A stretch of DNA of 64,000 bases from Struthio camelus (taxonomy: Eukaryota; Chordata; Aves; Struthioniformes; Struthionidae). The notes under the pieces are model-generated. The model saw only the letters and a program-made list of their open reading frames with translations, made no database searches and was not told the origin of the DNA. The translations under genes and the position numbers were made by a program. The DNA lies in the NCBI RefSeq assembly GCF_040807025.1, contig NC_090954.1:12109501-12173500 (forward strand), given 5' to 3'. Of the stretch, positions 1 through 11,765 are shown one piece after another (positions within the stretch are counted from its first letter, which is position 1; each line of letters begins with the position of its first letter).

Positions 1-559
1 CGGGCCCTTCCCCGGGGGAGAGCGCGTGTTGCGTCCTCTCCCGGCCCTGGCACAGCTGGGGACGATGGGAGAGGATAGCGCAGGCTCCCCCCGGCAGGGC
101 CCGTGCCTCAGTTTCCCCCATCGCTAGTCATGACGTGAGCTGCCCGTCTCCAGCCGGAGCCTGCCCGGCCACGAGCAGGACCCGGCGCATCTCCCAGCGC
201 AGAGAGCAGGCCAGGGCCAAAGCCCCGCCGCGGGGCTCCGCTCCGCTCTGCAGCTGAATCAGCAAATAATTAGCAGCGGCCAGAGCCGGGGGATTAGCCT
301 CCCGCTCCTTTCCAGCCGCCCGGCCGCGCTTTAACCCTTCCATCGGCCTGCACGGCCCCCGCGCGGCTGCCGGGGTCTCCCGGCGGGAGCGTGAGGGCGG
401 GGGGCGCGCCGAGGCGCGGGAGCGGGGTGCCGGGGCCGGCGTCGCCCTGCGGCCGCCGGGCGTTGCAGGGCGCGAGCCGGCGGGCCCGTGCCTCGCGGCT
501 CGTTTGTTCACCTCCGGGCAGCCCGATGACAGCGCTTCCCTTTACTACCAGCTGCAAAA
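1..559. other. GC-rich flank, no gene seen
   Basis: CpG-rich unique DNA. Open frames here are low-complexity Pro/Arg/Ala translations expected from GC-rich sequence, and none resembles a known protein. No splice-flanked exon was recognised. Confidence 0.5.
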
Positions 560-870
560 ACCTGGCAGCTGATTTAGGAGAGCTCCCGGGGCCCAAAATG
601 TAAACCGTTTTTCACCAGGAATGTATAAGCAAGCCATAAAATAAGGGATTTGGGTCTGGTCACATGGGACAGGCCTCCCATAAAATTGAAGCATTGATCT
701 GTATTTTAGTGAGCGGCTTCGAAGCTGCCCGGATGATTGAAGACCTGAGCTTTAACAAACTCTGTAATCTCCCGCCATACATCTGAAGTGGCATGTTTGA
801 AGTCCGAGGACGAGTTATTTATATTATTTATATAATACACGGTGAAAGGACATTAGCCGAAGCTCGGGGC
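560..870. promoter_or_regulatory. Candidate conserved noncoding element
   Basis: An AT-richer island inside otherwise very GC-rich DNA. It contains a forkhead-like TGTAAAC near 598-604, CAGCTG E-box cores near its left edge, and stretches such as TTATTTATATTATTTATA near its right edge. No coding frame is seen. The contrast with its surroundings suggests a constrained enhancer of the nearby developmental gene HAND1. Conservation was not tested. Confidence 0.3.
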
Positions 871-1833
871 TCCAATGGCTCGTGCTGTTCCCGGGCGCAC
901 GGAAACGCACGTGGGCCGCGCGGCGTGGCGGCGGGAGCGGGCCCCCGCGCGCGCCGCCTGGGGCGCGAGAAAGCCGAGAATCGGGATGGCAGCAAAGCCC
1001 GGCTGCGGCCAGCTCCGCCGCTAGACCCTCTTCTTTCCCGCCAGCGTCACCCCCTTGCCGGCAGGTGTCAGCCGGTGCCGGGGCGGCTCACCGTGCCGCG
1101 TGTCCCCGGGCGGGCAGGGGTGCCGGGGGTGCTGGCAGTGCCGCGTCTGCGGGACCCTGCCGAGCGGGTCGCCTGCTGGGGTTTGCTGCGAAACGTCCCC
1201 GTTCCCTTCTAACTCACTCAGGAAAAAAGAGATCACGGCCGTTGCTTCATTGCCATGATCCAAACGGACCGGCTAGCAGAGCTGGCCCCAAAAATACGAT
1301 TTTGGGGGTGAACAAAATCATTTATAAATCAAGCTCGCTGAACAGCTCCAGAGGGGGTGAGCGGCAGAAAGCCCAAACGCTTCATTGCAGCGGTTGAAAA
1401 ACCCAGCTTGATTTTTCTTTTATTTTTTGAGCTGTTGCCTCTCTACGTTGAATTCACTTTCCGTAACTGAAAAGGGCTCAGCAGAAAAAGGCTAAAAGCC
1501 TGCAAAGCGTCTCCTCCGCAAACAAACCGAAACAGAAAAACTAGTTGGGGCACCTAAAACACTTTCCAGGCTTTAAACGAAGCTTCTTGGTAGCTTTCCT
1601 GCCACCCGGATCTCCAGTTTTCCCCCTTGTCTTTTTTCTGGTGAGAGCCGTGCAACCAAAAACACTTCTAAAAAAAACCGTCTCTGGGTGCTGGAGGCAG
1701 AAGTCGAGCTCCGGAGGCGGCCGCCCCTGGCAGCCCCCAACCAACGTCCTCCTCCAAACGACGGAGGAGACCCTGCCCCGGCCCGGCCCTGCCTCAGCTT
1801 TCCCACCTGGAAAACGAGCTCCGCTGGCCGCGC
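871..1833. other. GC-rich spacer, no gene seen
   Basis: GC-rich sequence with a milder AT patch around 1380-1560. The overlapping open frames on both strands are composition artefacts. No promoter or RNA gene was recognised. Confidence 0.45.
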
Positions 1834-2110
1834 GGGACCGGGACCAGGACCGGGAGCGGGAGTGGGACCGGGAGTGGGACCGGGAGCAGGAGCGGGAGCG
1901 GGAGCGGGAGTGGGACCGGGAGCGGGACCGGGAGCAGGAGCGGGAGCGGGAGCAGGAGCGGGAGCGGGACCGGGAGCAGGAGCGGGAGCGGGAGCAGGAG
2001 CGGGAGCGGGAGTGGGACCGGGAGCGGGACCGGGAGCAGGAGCGGGAGCGGGAGCAGGAGCGGGAGTGGGAGTGGGACCGGGAGTGGGACCGGGAGTGGG
2101 ACCGGGAGCG
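1834..2110 (+). repeat. GGGAGC/GGGACC/GGGAGT hexamer minisatellite
   Basis: About 46 tandem hexamers of consensus GGGAGC, with variants GGGACC, GGGAGT, AGGAGC and AGGACC. The variants recur in a higher-order pattern, for example blocks of GGGACC, GGGAGC, AGGAGC, GGGAGC, GGGAGC, AGGAGC. Period six keeps all six frames largely open, giving false Arg/Ser-rich, Gly/Ala-rich and Pro/Ala-rich peptides. Runs of GGG separated by three bases fit the G-quadruplex pattern on the + strand. Length is probably polymorphic. Confidence 0.95.
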
Positions 2111-3320
2111 GGGTATGGCTGCGTCGCTCCCTGCATCCGAGCGGCCCTGTGTTTCAGCCTCTGGAAATAACACCCTTAGTGAAATAAACCCCGGGAGCAG
2201 CTTTGCGCGGAGGAGAGCCCGAAAACGAGGGCTTCCACCAGCCCGGCTTAACTGTAGAGAAAGTTTTTTCGAGGCAGCTAGATCGTCCTCTGCGGGCGTC
2301 TGCGCAGGGGCCGTGCCCGACCCCAGCGGAGGCGCAAGGAAGCCCCAGGGCTGAGGCTCGACGCGTTGGCGCATTTAGCGGGGGGCCAAGCACCGGGCCA
2401 GGCTTCCCGCATCTTTGCGGTCCTTAAACCTAGGCTGGGCTCCGCTTTTTCGGAAACCGCCGGCCGGGCCCGAGCGGGCGTTTGAGCTGGGTCGAGTGCC
2501 CGGCCGGGGGGGCTGCCCGGCAGCAGTCGGTGCCGGCGGGTTATAACACAAATAACCCGCGGAAATGCGGCCCGTGCGGTGCCGAAGCGGTGCCGGCCGC
2601 AGGCTCGTGGCGGGCGCAGCAGCGCCGGCGCCGCCGACGGCAGAGGGGGGTTCGAAACGCCGGAGACGTCCTGCCCTTGGGCGTTCGCAGCAGCTCGGAG
2701 CGGCTGCTCTTCGTCCGCTGCTGGGAGCGCGCGGCTGAATTCCTCTTTTAAAGCGCTTTTCCGCCCCCGATGTCTGGGGCCGGTTTCGGTTCTGGCTGCC
2801 GAGGACCCGGCGAGCGCTCCTCTGAAACGACCCAACGCCTCCCCCAACCCCCCCCCCGGCACCCGCTTCCCATCACTTTAGACAGCGAAAAGGTGCTGCT
2901 GAAAAGGGGGGATTCAGGGAAGAAGCGTGATGAGGTTTTCGGAGGGTACTTCCCGCCCCGCAGCCGGCCCCGCTCCGAGCGGGCTCCCGCCGCCGTGCCC
3001 GGGCGCCCGGCGCTGCCCCGCTTCGCTCCCGGCACAGCAGAGCCGCAGTGAACGACCTGCGTTTCACCGCGCGGTGACATTATCAGGACGGCTTTTTGGC
3101 GGGGGTCAGAGCGTCGCTTTAGCAGCGGCGGCGGCGGCTCCGGCGAGAGCCCGCGCGCCTGCCCGCCCGTTTGCAAGACGCCCGTGAAGTTCCCTTTTCC
3201 CGGGCAAGTGGTGGCAGCTAGCTGCTTGGCTTTCGCAGACGGGCAGAGGCGACGGCTAGACCCGGCTCTCAGAAACCACGGGGCTCCCCCGAATCGCTCG
3301 CCTCAGGAGCGTTGGTTGCC
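2111..3320. other. GC-rich spacer, no gene seen
   Basis: CpG-dense unique sequence with many spurious open frames. Nothing else was recognised. Confidence 0.45.
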
Positions 3321-3700
3321 TGACTTTTTTTTTTTTTTTTAAACTATATCACAACAGAAAATCCAGTAAAACATGCTTTCACAGTCGCAGAGGGCCCTGG
3401 CCTCCGCAGAGCATTCAAAAGCATCAATTACATAAGCATTACGGGCAGGATAGTTTGTACGAACCCTGTTAAAAAGTCAACGTGAGAATTCTGCCTCTAA
3501 ATCCCCTCGCTGCACTCGTGGCTGGAACCGATTTCTGCCCAGGCTTCAGCGCGAGGAGATGTTTTAGTTTAAAACGTTGAAAAACATTAAAACCAGGCCG
3601 TATGCACTTATTATTGAGAAAATCCCACACAGATGGACTGCATTGAGCGGCAAGCAATTATTTTCTGCTGTTCCCGTGAGCTAATGAGATCATCAGGAGT
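3321..3700. promoter_or_regulatory. Candidate conserved noncoding element
   Basis: An AT-rich island that begins with a run of T at 3326-3340 and continues with unique sequence rich in TAAAAC, ATTAAAAC, CAATTA and TTATTATTG type words. It lies between CpG-rich blocks and has no plausible exon. It resembles the other islands upstream of HAND1, and an enhancer role is inferred from composition only. Confidence 0.25.
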
Positions 3701-4569
3701 CCCTGGTGGTGCTCCTTCCCCGACAAACCTGTGCATCCAATGGCCTCTTCCGCCACCGCCGGCTGCGCGGCGCTGGCACGAAACCCTTCGCAAGCCCTGG
3801 AGGGGGTCGGGATGACGGTGGGGTTCGCTGCCAGGTGCATAAGAGGGAATCGAAGGTTTTTAAGAGGATTGGCAGCAAAAAGGCGCCAGGACCCGACGTT
3901 TTCCTGCTCGTCCCCCCGCACGCGCCTGGGCGCCCCGTGGAAGCCACGAGCTGACGGCTGCGCTGCATCCGGTGCCAGCCGCCCCTCTCACGGGGGCTGC
4001 CGGTGCCGCGGACGCAACGGCTGCGGTTGGGCGCGTGCGGCCGGGCTGAGAAAACCCCTGTTTTCCGCCCCGGCACAGAGTCGGGGAGGTGGCTGCCGCT
4101 GGCCCGGCAGCGAGCGTGGGACGCGGCGGATGGGACGCGGCGGGTGGGCGCCGGGCAGCTCGCGGGAGCTGCCGCAACGCAGGGTCCCTGCCGGCTCGTC
4201 GCAGGAGGCAGAGCAGACGGCGCTGGCTGCCCGCCGCCCCAGCCCGGCTCCCCCGCCGCCGGACCGGCCTCGAGCGCGGGCGGCCCCAGCGCCGAGCGGC
4301 CACGCCGGCCCCGCGACCCGCTCGCCACCCGTTTTCCTGAAATCTCTATTTAGAAAAAAAGCAAGAATCACAGGACTGTTTCTTTGCACCGGGTGCTTGA
4401 GCAGGGGGACACCAGGCCTCCTGCGCCAGCCGGGAGCGGCCAAGAAAAGCAAGGAGAGAGGAAATCGTTACTTTTTGCGCTGCGACGTAATCGAATTGCG
4501 CCTTATTAGCAGCGCGCGAAGCGAGAGGCCGGCGCTCGCCGAGGCAGGAGCAAAGCTCCCGTTGACCGC
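3701..4569. other. GC-rich spacer, no gene seen
   Basis: CpG-rich sequence. The frame open across 3731-4606 has no recognisable domain and overlaps equally long frames on the other strand, which points to composition rather than coding. Confidence 0.45.
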
Positions 4570-4830
4570 TCTGGGAATAAGACCAGGCTCTAATATGTTA
4601 GTGTAATCAGTGATTTAAAGAAGTAATCTGATCAGATGCAGCTAGTTATTATAATGGAATCAGTGACTTTAACAAGCTCCTGCGCAGACTGGATTACTGC
4701 GCTCACTCATCCATAGTTCATTAGGGCTTCAGAAAGGGAATCCACGAGAAGTCATGAAATATGATCTCCTAATCTCTCCTAAGCAGGAGAAGCCCAGCTA
4801 TAAAGAAAATACCTTTTAAAAATACCCGTG
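4570..4830. promoter_or_regulatory. Candidate enhancer with duplicated AATCAGTGA block
   Basis: An AT-rich island in which a 19-base block, AATCAGTGATTTAAAGAAG at 4605-4623, recurs imperfectly as AATCAGTGACTTTAACAAG at 4658-4676. Several TAAT/TAATC homeodomain-type cores and a CAGATG E-box lie between and around the two copies. No open frame or splice sites support coding. A paired-site cis element in the HAND1 regulatory flank is the simplest reading. Confidence 0.35.
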
Positions 4831-6119
4831 AAGTGAATAAATCTCCCTCGTGCTAAAAGGCATCGAAAGCTGACCTGCGAGAGACAGCGATCTGCTAACT
4901 GGATGCAGTTTCCGTGCACGCGGGTTAAAGAGGCTTCACAAAAGGGCCGTGCCCTTGGGTGGAGGAACAGAGCTCTTTCTGTTTTCACGGACCAAAAATA
5001 TCTTTCTAACAGTTTTCGTGGGGTTTCTCAGGAGAGAGAGAGAAAAGAAAGCGGGGTGGGGGAACGAGCAGGGCAGATGAGCCGGCCCTAGCGGGGAGGC
5101 TCAGAAAACCTCAGGGAGGGCAATTCTGCCCGTCCTGGAGAAACGCCCAATTTCTGGCGTCCCTCTCAGCCCCAAACTCCCTCCTTGAATTCGGGGCTGG
5201 AAACATCATCTATCTGTGGCCAGCGGATGCATTGCTGCTCGCGGGGCGAGCGTGGCCCGGCTCTCCGTGGCGAGCTGAGCACCGAGCTGCCGCGGCCCCG
5301 GCGCGGGGCTGGACGGGGCCCCGCTGCCCGTCCGGCGCGGCCCCACAGCAGCCTGGGCAGCGGGGCCCGCTGGGGTGCTGCCAGCGTCCCTTGGCGGCAC
5401 GAGGGAAGAGAAACCCTGGCGGGATTCGGCGTCATGGATAAACCACGCTGGCCCTTATCGGGGGAGCGTTTAGCTTGCGATTAACTGAAGACTTCGTTAA
5501 TACTGGTGCAGCTGGGACTGCTCAGGGGCTTAACCTGAAGCATGTGCTCTTCTGGCTGAGGGTCTTAATGCACTTTGTGAACATCTGGATAGTGACCGTG
5601 CGCTCCAGAGCTTTCTTCTCCGCGCAGGCAATTGGGTTATCTAGAGGGGAAGGAAGCTTGAAAGCCGGCTCTGTCCTTGAGGGCCGCTTTCATTCTTGGA
5701 CCTTCCCGGGGGACGATTTGGCCGTACAGAGTGTCCTAGGAAAAAACGTCCCGTGATGGACGTGACTTAACGGGACACCTCGGCGCGCAGCGGGTCGGCG
5801 AGGCCCTGCCCGGCGGGGCGGCCCGGGGGCTCGGGGCGGCGCGGGGAGCGAGGGCTGGAGGAGCTGGGCAGAGCGGCGGGAGCCAGACCGGGGCCGCGCG
5901 CGTGGAGCGCACGAGCAGGGCAGAGCCTTTACTTTGGGCTCCCTTTCCCCCAAAAGAGCCAAACGGGAAGGGTCTGCCCAGCGGAGGGGCCGGGGCGAGG
6001 CAGGACCCGCGCTCGCCCTCGCGGCCGGGCGGCGGGAGTGAACGCTTGCTCTGCAGGCACCTCCGCGCAGGCACTGGTACCTCTGGAAGCGCCGGCTCTG
6101 CAGACTCCAAACGCAGAGA
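4831..6119. other. Spacer, no gene seen
   Basis: Mixed composition at 4831-5180, then CpG-rich. No gene, RNA or repeat was recognised. Confidence 0.4.
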
Positions 6120-6300
6120 AATGTTTGACAGAGGAGCATACGTATTCCAAACATTGTTTGATTCATGTTTTAAAGTCTCACTTGCAAACATACTTCCACG
6201 GCTCGGACATCAATCACTGCAAATATGCTCTTATAAACAAAGCAATACAGACTGACTGTCTCTTCCACCCCTACCATATGCAGGTCACCGGGCAGCACCC
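6120..6300. promoter_or_regulatory. Candidate enhancer with SOX, forkhead and E-box motifs
   Basis: An AT-rich island with a SOX-type ACATTGTTTG at 6151-6160, a forkhead-type ATAAACAA at 6233-6240 and a CATATG E-box at 6275-6280. The sequence is unique and noncoding. The motif matches are by eye, and the enhancer call is inference. Confidence 0.3.
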
Positions 6301-7279
6301 CGAGGAGAAGCGCTTTCCAGCACATCTGAAGCCACCCCTGGGAGCAACCAACACAGGTAGCGTGGCAAAAAGCAGCTGGAAACCCACCCCCGGCGACCCG
6401 CTCGGCCCCGCGGGCCCCGTACCCCGGGACAAGCTGCGTCCCTCCTCCCCGCCGCAGGGGTGACCCGCTCCTGCTGCACGGCCGGCGCCGAAGGGCGCCC
6501 GTTCTCACGGTTCCTCACCTCCGCCACCGCTGTTCGCCAAAACACGTGTCCCCTGCCGTCACGGGGCCGGCCTCCCGCCAGGCAGGGCCGGTGCGCGCCA
6601 CGTGTCGGGCAAAGCACTTCCCAGCACCCAGGGCTTCTTCACCTACCTGCATGTTTGCATGGTCGATCAAAGCATGAGCTAATTTCATTTTATTTTTTAA
6701 CCCTGAACGTCTGCTTGTTACCCCGATATCTCTACAAGACCCCCCTCCCCAGCAGCAGGGCTGTGCTGCTCGCGCTGCCTGCCCGGGCGGGCGCGCTCCC
6801 CGCAAAGGGCAAAGGGCCCCCGGGGGCGACCCAGCAGAGCTGACGCTTCTCTCCAGGTGGGAATCGCCGTCACGCTGAGCTTTTCCCCGCCTGGGCTGCC
6901 CTGCGCGAACGCGGGGCCCTGCTGGGCTGCGTTTGCGGGCAGTTCCCGCGCCAGCGCGGCCATCCGGGGGCTGAGCCGCGACCTCGTGAGCCTCGGCCCT
7001 CGCCGCCGCGCGCCAGGGACCGCGCCGAGGAGCACCCGAGAGCCGCTGCCGAAACAGCGACACGGGACGGGGAGGCGTAAGAAACATCTGCTGCCGGCTC
7101 ACGGGCTCGGGAGCCGTTTTAGAGCAGCCCTCCTTCCCCGGGGCACGGCTGCAGCGCGCAGGAGCCCGCCGGCAGGCGACTCTCGCCCTCCTCAGCCCTC
7201 TGTTTAGGAAAAAGAAATAGGAAAGAATTCCAGCAGCGGCGCTTCCCCGCTGCCGCGCGAGATGGATCGGCGCTCGGGA
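6301..7279. other. GC-rich spacer with small AT patch
   Basis: CpG-rich sequence, apart from about 6640-6720, which contains ATGTTTGCAT and a TCF/LEF-like ATCAAAG. That patch may be a short regulatory island. No gene was seen. Confidence 0.4.
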
Positions 7280-7520
7280 CTGCAGAAAAATGTCCCACCG
7301 TGATCTAACCCAGCGCTTTGTCCTGAAATGCTCTGCTACGTATAAATAAATGGCTCCTCTGGAGCGGGGTGACACATTCCAGCCGCGGACAGTGACACTG
7401 ACAGATGTAATCAGACTGGAAGCTTTAATGGGAACGTGGCGCTGGCCGAGCCGGCAACGGCAAATTTATGAGGGATTCGACAGAGGAAGAGGAAAACCAA
7501 GAGCGTTTTGCCGGTCCGTG
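7280..7520. promoter_or_regulatory. Candidate conserved noncoding element
   Basis: An AT-richer island containing TATAAATAAA at 7341-7350, a GATGTAATCAGACTGG stretch and GCTTTAATGGG. The TATA-like run has no other promoter support. I favour an enhancer-type element over a core promoter. Confidence 0.25.
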
Positions 7521-8859
7521 GCCTGGAGGAAGGGGCAGCGGCCCAGCCTGAGCACGGCTATTATTTATCGCGGGCAATTCGGTAGCAGGCAGGGACCGCC
7601 GGGAGCCGGGGGCAGCCCGGCGTGGGAGCGCCGCTGGCGGAGCCCGGGCGGCAGCCTCCTTTCCCGGCTGCGGGGCTGACAGCCGCTGCCCCGCGTCCCG
7701 CGCTGGCCCGGCGGGACCTAGCTCACCCGCGGCACGGGAGCTCGTGCAAAGCCGTTTTTTCAGAGCGGCACTAAGGTCCCTGCAGCCCCGCGGGTCGGCG
7801 GACGGCTCCTGGGCGGAGCGGCTACCAGTCTGCGTCTCGCCCGAGTCAGCCTGGGGCAAGCCGCCTCGGCCGAGACAGCAGCCAGCGACTCAGCCCGAGG
7901 GGTCCAGGCGGACGATTAGGAAGGAGACAGCTCCTGTCTGCGCCCAGGAACCTTCCGGAGCAGGGGTGCGAGGCGTCGGGGATGCCGACACCCCCACGGG
8001 GCAGTCGGTGAGCTCAGAGGGCTGCACTGATTTTTGGCGTTTCCCCTGCGGAAGGGCAGAGCAGCGCAGGCACGCTGCTAAGGCAGGAGCGAAAAAGGAA
8101 AGGTCTCGCTGCTGCCGGGCGGTTTAACTGGGCTCGTTATCAGCACAGGAAGAGCTGGAGCTTAGGGGCAAATAGGAGATTCTTTGCCTGTTGCGGTATT
8201 TGTTCCTACCGTGCTGTGACCCCGCCGGCTTCGTGCGAGCCCTCGCCTCCGTCTCCCCGCTCGCTCCTTGCTGGGAGGCCGCAGAAAGCCCCCACCGGGG
8301 GTCTGTGAACTCGCTGGAGCCCACAGCCGCTACCTTAATAAAAACAGTGGTTTATTTTTACGCGCCAGTGTCCGTAAGCCCTGCAGAGCCTGCGGCGTGG
8401 CTGCACGCTGCATCCGAGATGGCCCACGAGGGGGTCGCTCCCCACGTCCAGCGCGCTCCGATCTCGGCAGCCGCTTCCGGCCGCGCGTACGGCTGGTGAC
8501 CGCGGCCAGGTCCCCGAGACCGACGGTGGCGGGGCTCCTGCCGACGCTGCCCACGGCTCGCGCGGCAGGGGGCAGGAGACGCGGCCGCAGCAGCAGAGGC
8601 GCCAGGGCCGTGGGGCGGCCGCGGTGGGGAGCGACCTCGTGGGCCCTCTGCCACGGCGCACGTCCAGGGCTGGGCACGGGGAAATCGCTTCGCGGCAGCA
8701 AAAAGCTTCAGCTCCCAGGCGGAGAGGCCTGGAGGCGTCGGGGCGAGGGCGAGCGCGCCGGGGGCTCACGCCAGCCTTTTCCTTCCCGCCGCCCTGTCGC
8801 CACCGGGTCGTATCCAGCGGCTTATTTCCATGAGGTTTCAAGGCAGTGACCAGCTTCAA
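7521..8859. other. GC-rich spacer, no gene seen
   Basis: CpG-rich unique sequence with an AT patch near 8110-8350. Open frames on both strands lack domain similarity. Confidence 0.4.
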
Positions 8860-9260
8860 AATGAGAGTTTTTTTTCTCCTGGCGAGAGGGGCCGCTTCTC
8901 TGCTCTCAGGTTTTTATGCTGATTTGAAGCCCCTGCAAATACAGCAGGGCAGCTCCAGCGCGCTGTGGGGTTGGTGCTTTCGAGAAGTTATATACATTTG
9001 ATATGGATGTGTCTGGGGTGGGGGAGACATGACTTCCGTGTCCCATATGCTAAATAATAACATCCATATGAAGAAAAACAAGGACGGAGCGAGGGAAATG
9101 GACCAACAAAGGCCTTTATCTGGCTTAATCAGAGCAAGATCAGCTGCAACGCGTGAAGAAAATGCGCTTTACACAGGAGACCCAGCCCATCTAAGGTTTC
9201 GGCTCTGGTTAATGACACTGTAAATTAAGCCTGTCATCTTCAGAAATGATTTTTCTTTCG
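8860..9260. promoter_or_regulatory. Candidate enhancer with GATA-type site
   Basis: An AT-rich unique island. It includes TTATCT (GATA-factor core on the - strand) at 9116-9121, CATATG words near 9042 and 9065, and GCTTAATCAG just after the GATA core. No exon features were seen. GATA factors are known regulators of HAND genes, but activity here is inferred. Confidence 0.3.
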
Positions 9261-9889
9261 GTTTCAGCTTAAGAAAACAACAACAACCTTCCAAACCTGA
9301 GATTTCACAGCAGCATGCCCCTCGCTCCTGGGGCGACGGCTGCGACCTGGCCGCAGCGCCCGGGGCGGCCCCGGCTCTCCCGGCGCTCGTGCCACGACGC
9401 CGAGGAGGACCCGGCCGGGCAGGAGCAGCCGAAATCTCCGTGTAGAGACCCTCTGCCCTGGGATTTCCTTCCCACGCGCAGCGGATGAGGCCGAGACAGC
9501 TTCCTCCAAACAGCCGCGGCGAGGAAGAGCGCCTGTCCGGAAGGATCCCAGTTCCCATCATTAACTCACGGGCTTGCATATGCCCATTAGTAATAATTAT
9601 TGCTTAACTGTATGGGTGCAGGGCACAGAGCCCCAGCAGAGAGCAGGGTCCCACCGTGCTGGGCTTCGCGCAGAGGGGGGTCGGAAATACCAGAAAGTTT
9701 GCAGCCAAAGACCCCAGGACAGAAACGTTTATGCCTAAATGGCAGCCGATCGCCATTGCACAATTAGCGGCTCCGGGGGGCCGAAGGCATCCCGGTTCCT
9801 TAGGGCTCCTCCGGCTCTCGGCCCTGCGCCCCGCACAGGCAGAGCGGCCATGCACTGGAGAGCGTCAGGCGAACCGGGTCCGCCACATG
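9261..9889. other. Spacer with short octamer-like island
   Basis: GC-rich, except for about 9556-9640, where GCTTGCATATGCCCATTAG and TAATAATTATTG stand out as an octamer- and homeodomain-like cluster. No gene was seen. Confidence 0.35.
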
Positions 9890-9909
9890 ATGGGAAAACA
9901 CACGCACCC

Positions 9910-9990
9910 TCTAAATTATATATATGTGTATACATATATGTAAAATAGCCTATAAGATATATATTTAAAATATCCTATAAGGATTGCTGG
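9910..9990 (+). repeat. AT/TATG simple repeat with duplicated 18-mer
   Basis: A degenerate TATATATG microsatellite followed by two imperfect copies of an 18-base unit, TAAAATAGCCTATAAGAT at 9941-9958 and TAAAATATCCTATAAGGA at 9966-9983. The duplication probably arose by slippage. Confidence 0.7.
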
Positions 9991-11620
9991 TGTATATGGC
10001 TGAATTAGAAACTGCCAGGATTTTTTTCAGTGCTCTGGGGGTAATGTGGAGTCAGTGACAAAAGGGCTTTTACGAAGGGATCGTGATGCCATTTCCTTGG
10101 GAAAGGTTTTCGGGCTCCCTCGGAGCGGGGAGCAGCTTCACGGCGGCCGCGGGAGCAACGCTCGGAGCGGGGCCCACCAGGTCAGAGTCTCTCCGCGCCC
10201 AGGCAACCCCGCTGCAAGCCGCCATCCTGACGAGGAATCGCAGACGTTCAAGTCGGAGCTCTTCCACCGGCTGGGAAGGCTTTCCCTGCCCGCGGATCGG
10301 TGCCGGCAGCCAAGCCCGAGCCGCAGTCGCCGCCGGGGAAAGCTGCCTTCTCTCCTTTGCCAGAGCACGGCAGCAGAGAGGGAGCCGGGCGCCGCGTCCG
10401 GAGGCGGTGCGACCAGGAGCTCGCCGGCGCCGCGGGCCGGCGGCCCCCGCAAAACGGCCTGGGAGCTGCTCTGCCGGCGGCGACGGGCTGCCAGCTTGCA
10501 AGGCAGCGAGCGCCTCTGTTTCCTCGGGAGCTCGCGGATTTGTGGTGTAAAGCAAACCGCGTGCTTTTGTCCAAGGTGCCCAGCTAGATGCTTCCTGGAG
10601 AAATGGCTGGTTTGGAGGGTTTTGTTGTTTTTTTTTTTCTTTTAATGACTTCTCAGAGGGAAGAACTGGTTTGCACGAAGCTGCTCCAATTGTTTCCGAG
10701 CAAAGTTTAACACAAAACTGGCGTTTCGATGGAGCGCGTTCTGACAGGAAAAGCTTGTTTTCCCTTCACGTTCGCTGTTCCTTGTGGGAAACAAGGAGCC
10801 AAGAGCAGAAATGTCTTCAGCTCACAGCAAAGCATTTCGTTTCAAAAGCAAAAGCAAAGCTCCCACGGCCGCCTGCAAAGGGCCGGCAAAGCTTCCCGGG
10901 GCCGGAGGGGGCGAGCGCAGCGCTGACCCCGCTAGCCGGGGCTGCCCGGCGCGCCACGGCCCCACCGGCGCCACGGCCTTGGACGATCTCCTCGAAAAGC
11001 CCTTTCTCGTTCCCAAACGGGCCGCCTTCGGCGCGCTTTGCTGCCCGAGCTGCCAGACAAAAGGAAGCAGAGGCGGGCGGCAGATAAGGGCGGCACGTTA
11101 ACCGCCCTCCTGGGCTGGCGGGCTGCGCGGCGCTCTCGTGTCTGTAATGCTTTTCCGATGGGGTAGTGCAGCGCCGCATTCCAGCGCCGCGCGGGCCGGG
11201 CCAGCGCGGGCACCGCGGCAGGGCCGTCCCGCGCCGCCGCCGCCGCCGCACCTCTCCTCCCGGCGCTCTCCATCGCGCAGCGCGGCTGTAATAGCAGGTG
11301 TGGCACCGGCGCTTCGGGTACGGCCCGCGGCTGGCAGAAATTTTGCGTGAGAAAATGTTCTTTCAGCGAAAGCAGCAGCCGTCCGTCAGTTATCCAGATT
11401 CCCACGTCTTCTCCCCAGTTTTTGGCCATAAAGCCAACCCCAAGGAAACAAACAAAAATAACGGGCCCCCCCCTCCCCACCTCCTTGCCATCTCCTCCCC
11501 TAAAGCTTGCATCCTAAAAAGGGAAATATTTGCAGTTCTGGTCTGAACCCGGCTGCGCTCCCACTTCTGCCGCTCACTCACACTTGCAAAATGGGGAAAA
11601 AACGGGTGGAAAAAAGGCAC
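9991..11620. other. Mixed spacer, no gene seen
   Basis: CpG-rich at 10120-10500 and 10860-11330, and more AT-rich between these. No coding or RNA gene was recognised. Confidence 0.4.
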
Positions 11621-11765
11621 CCAGCGTATCTAACAATTAATTATTAAACGATTTTCAGTTGAGGAAAAGTCCTAACATGCTTATTAACTTTTAAAATCAT
11701 CACAACCTTTGTGATTTTGCAAAACTGCCTTGCAACCCTTGCCGTAATTGCACTGCCAAGCTGGT
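11621..11765. promoter_or_regulatory. Candidate conserved noncoding element
   Basis: A short AT-rich unique island with AACAATTAATTATTAAACG, which is rich in homeodomain and SOX cores, followed by CATCACAACCTTTGTGATTT, which includes an imperfect inverted repeat around ATCACAA/TTGTGAT. It is noncoding. Confidence 0.28.

Noticed and set aside
1541-2374. 277-codon Arg/Ser-rich frame resembling an SR splicing factor, plus similar Gly/Ala and Pro/Ala frames
   Set aside because: All come from the GGGAGC hexamer minisatellite read in different frames and strands; no RRM or other domain is present.
7341-7350. TATAAATAAA as a core promoter
   Set aside because: No initiator, exon or gene follows; it is better explained as part of an AT-rich regulatory island.
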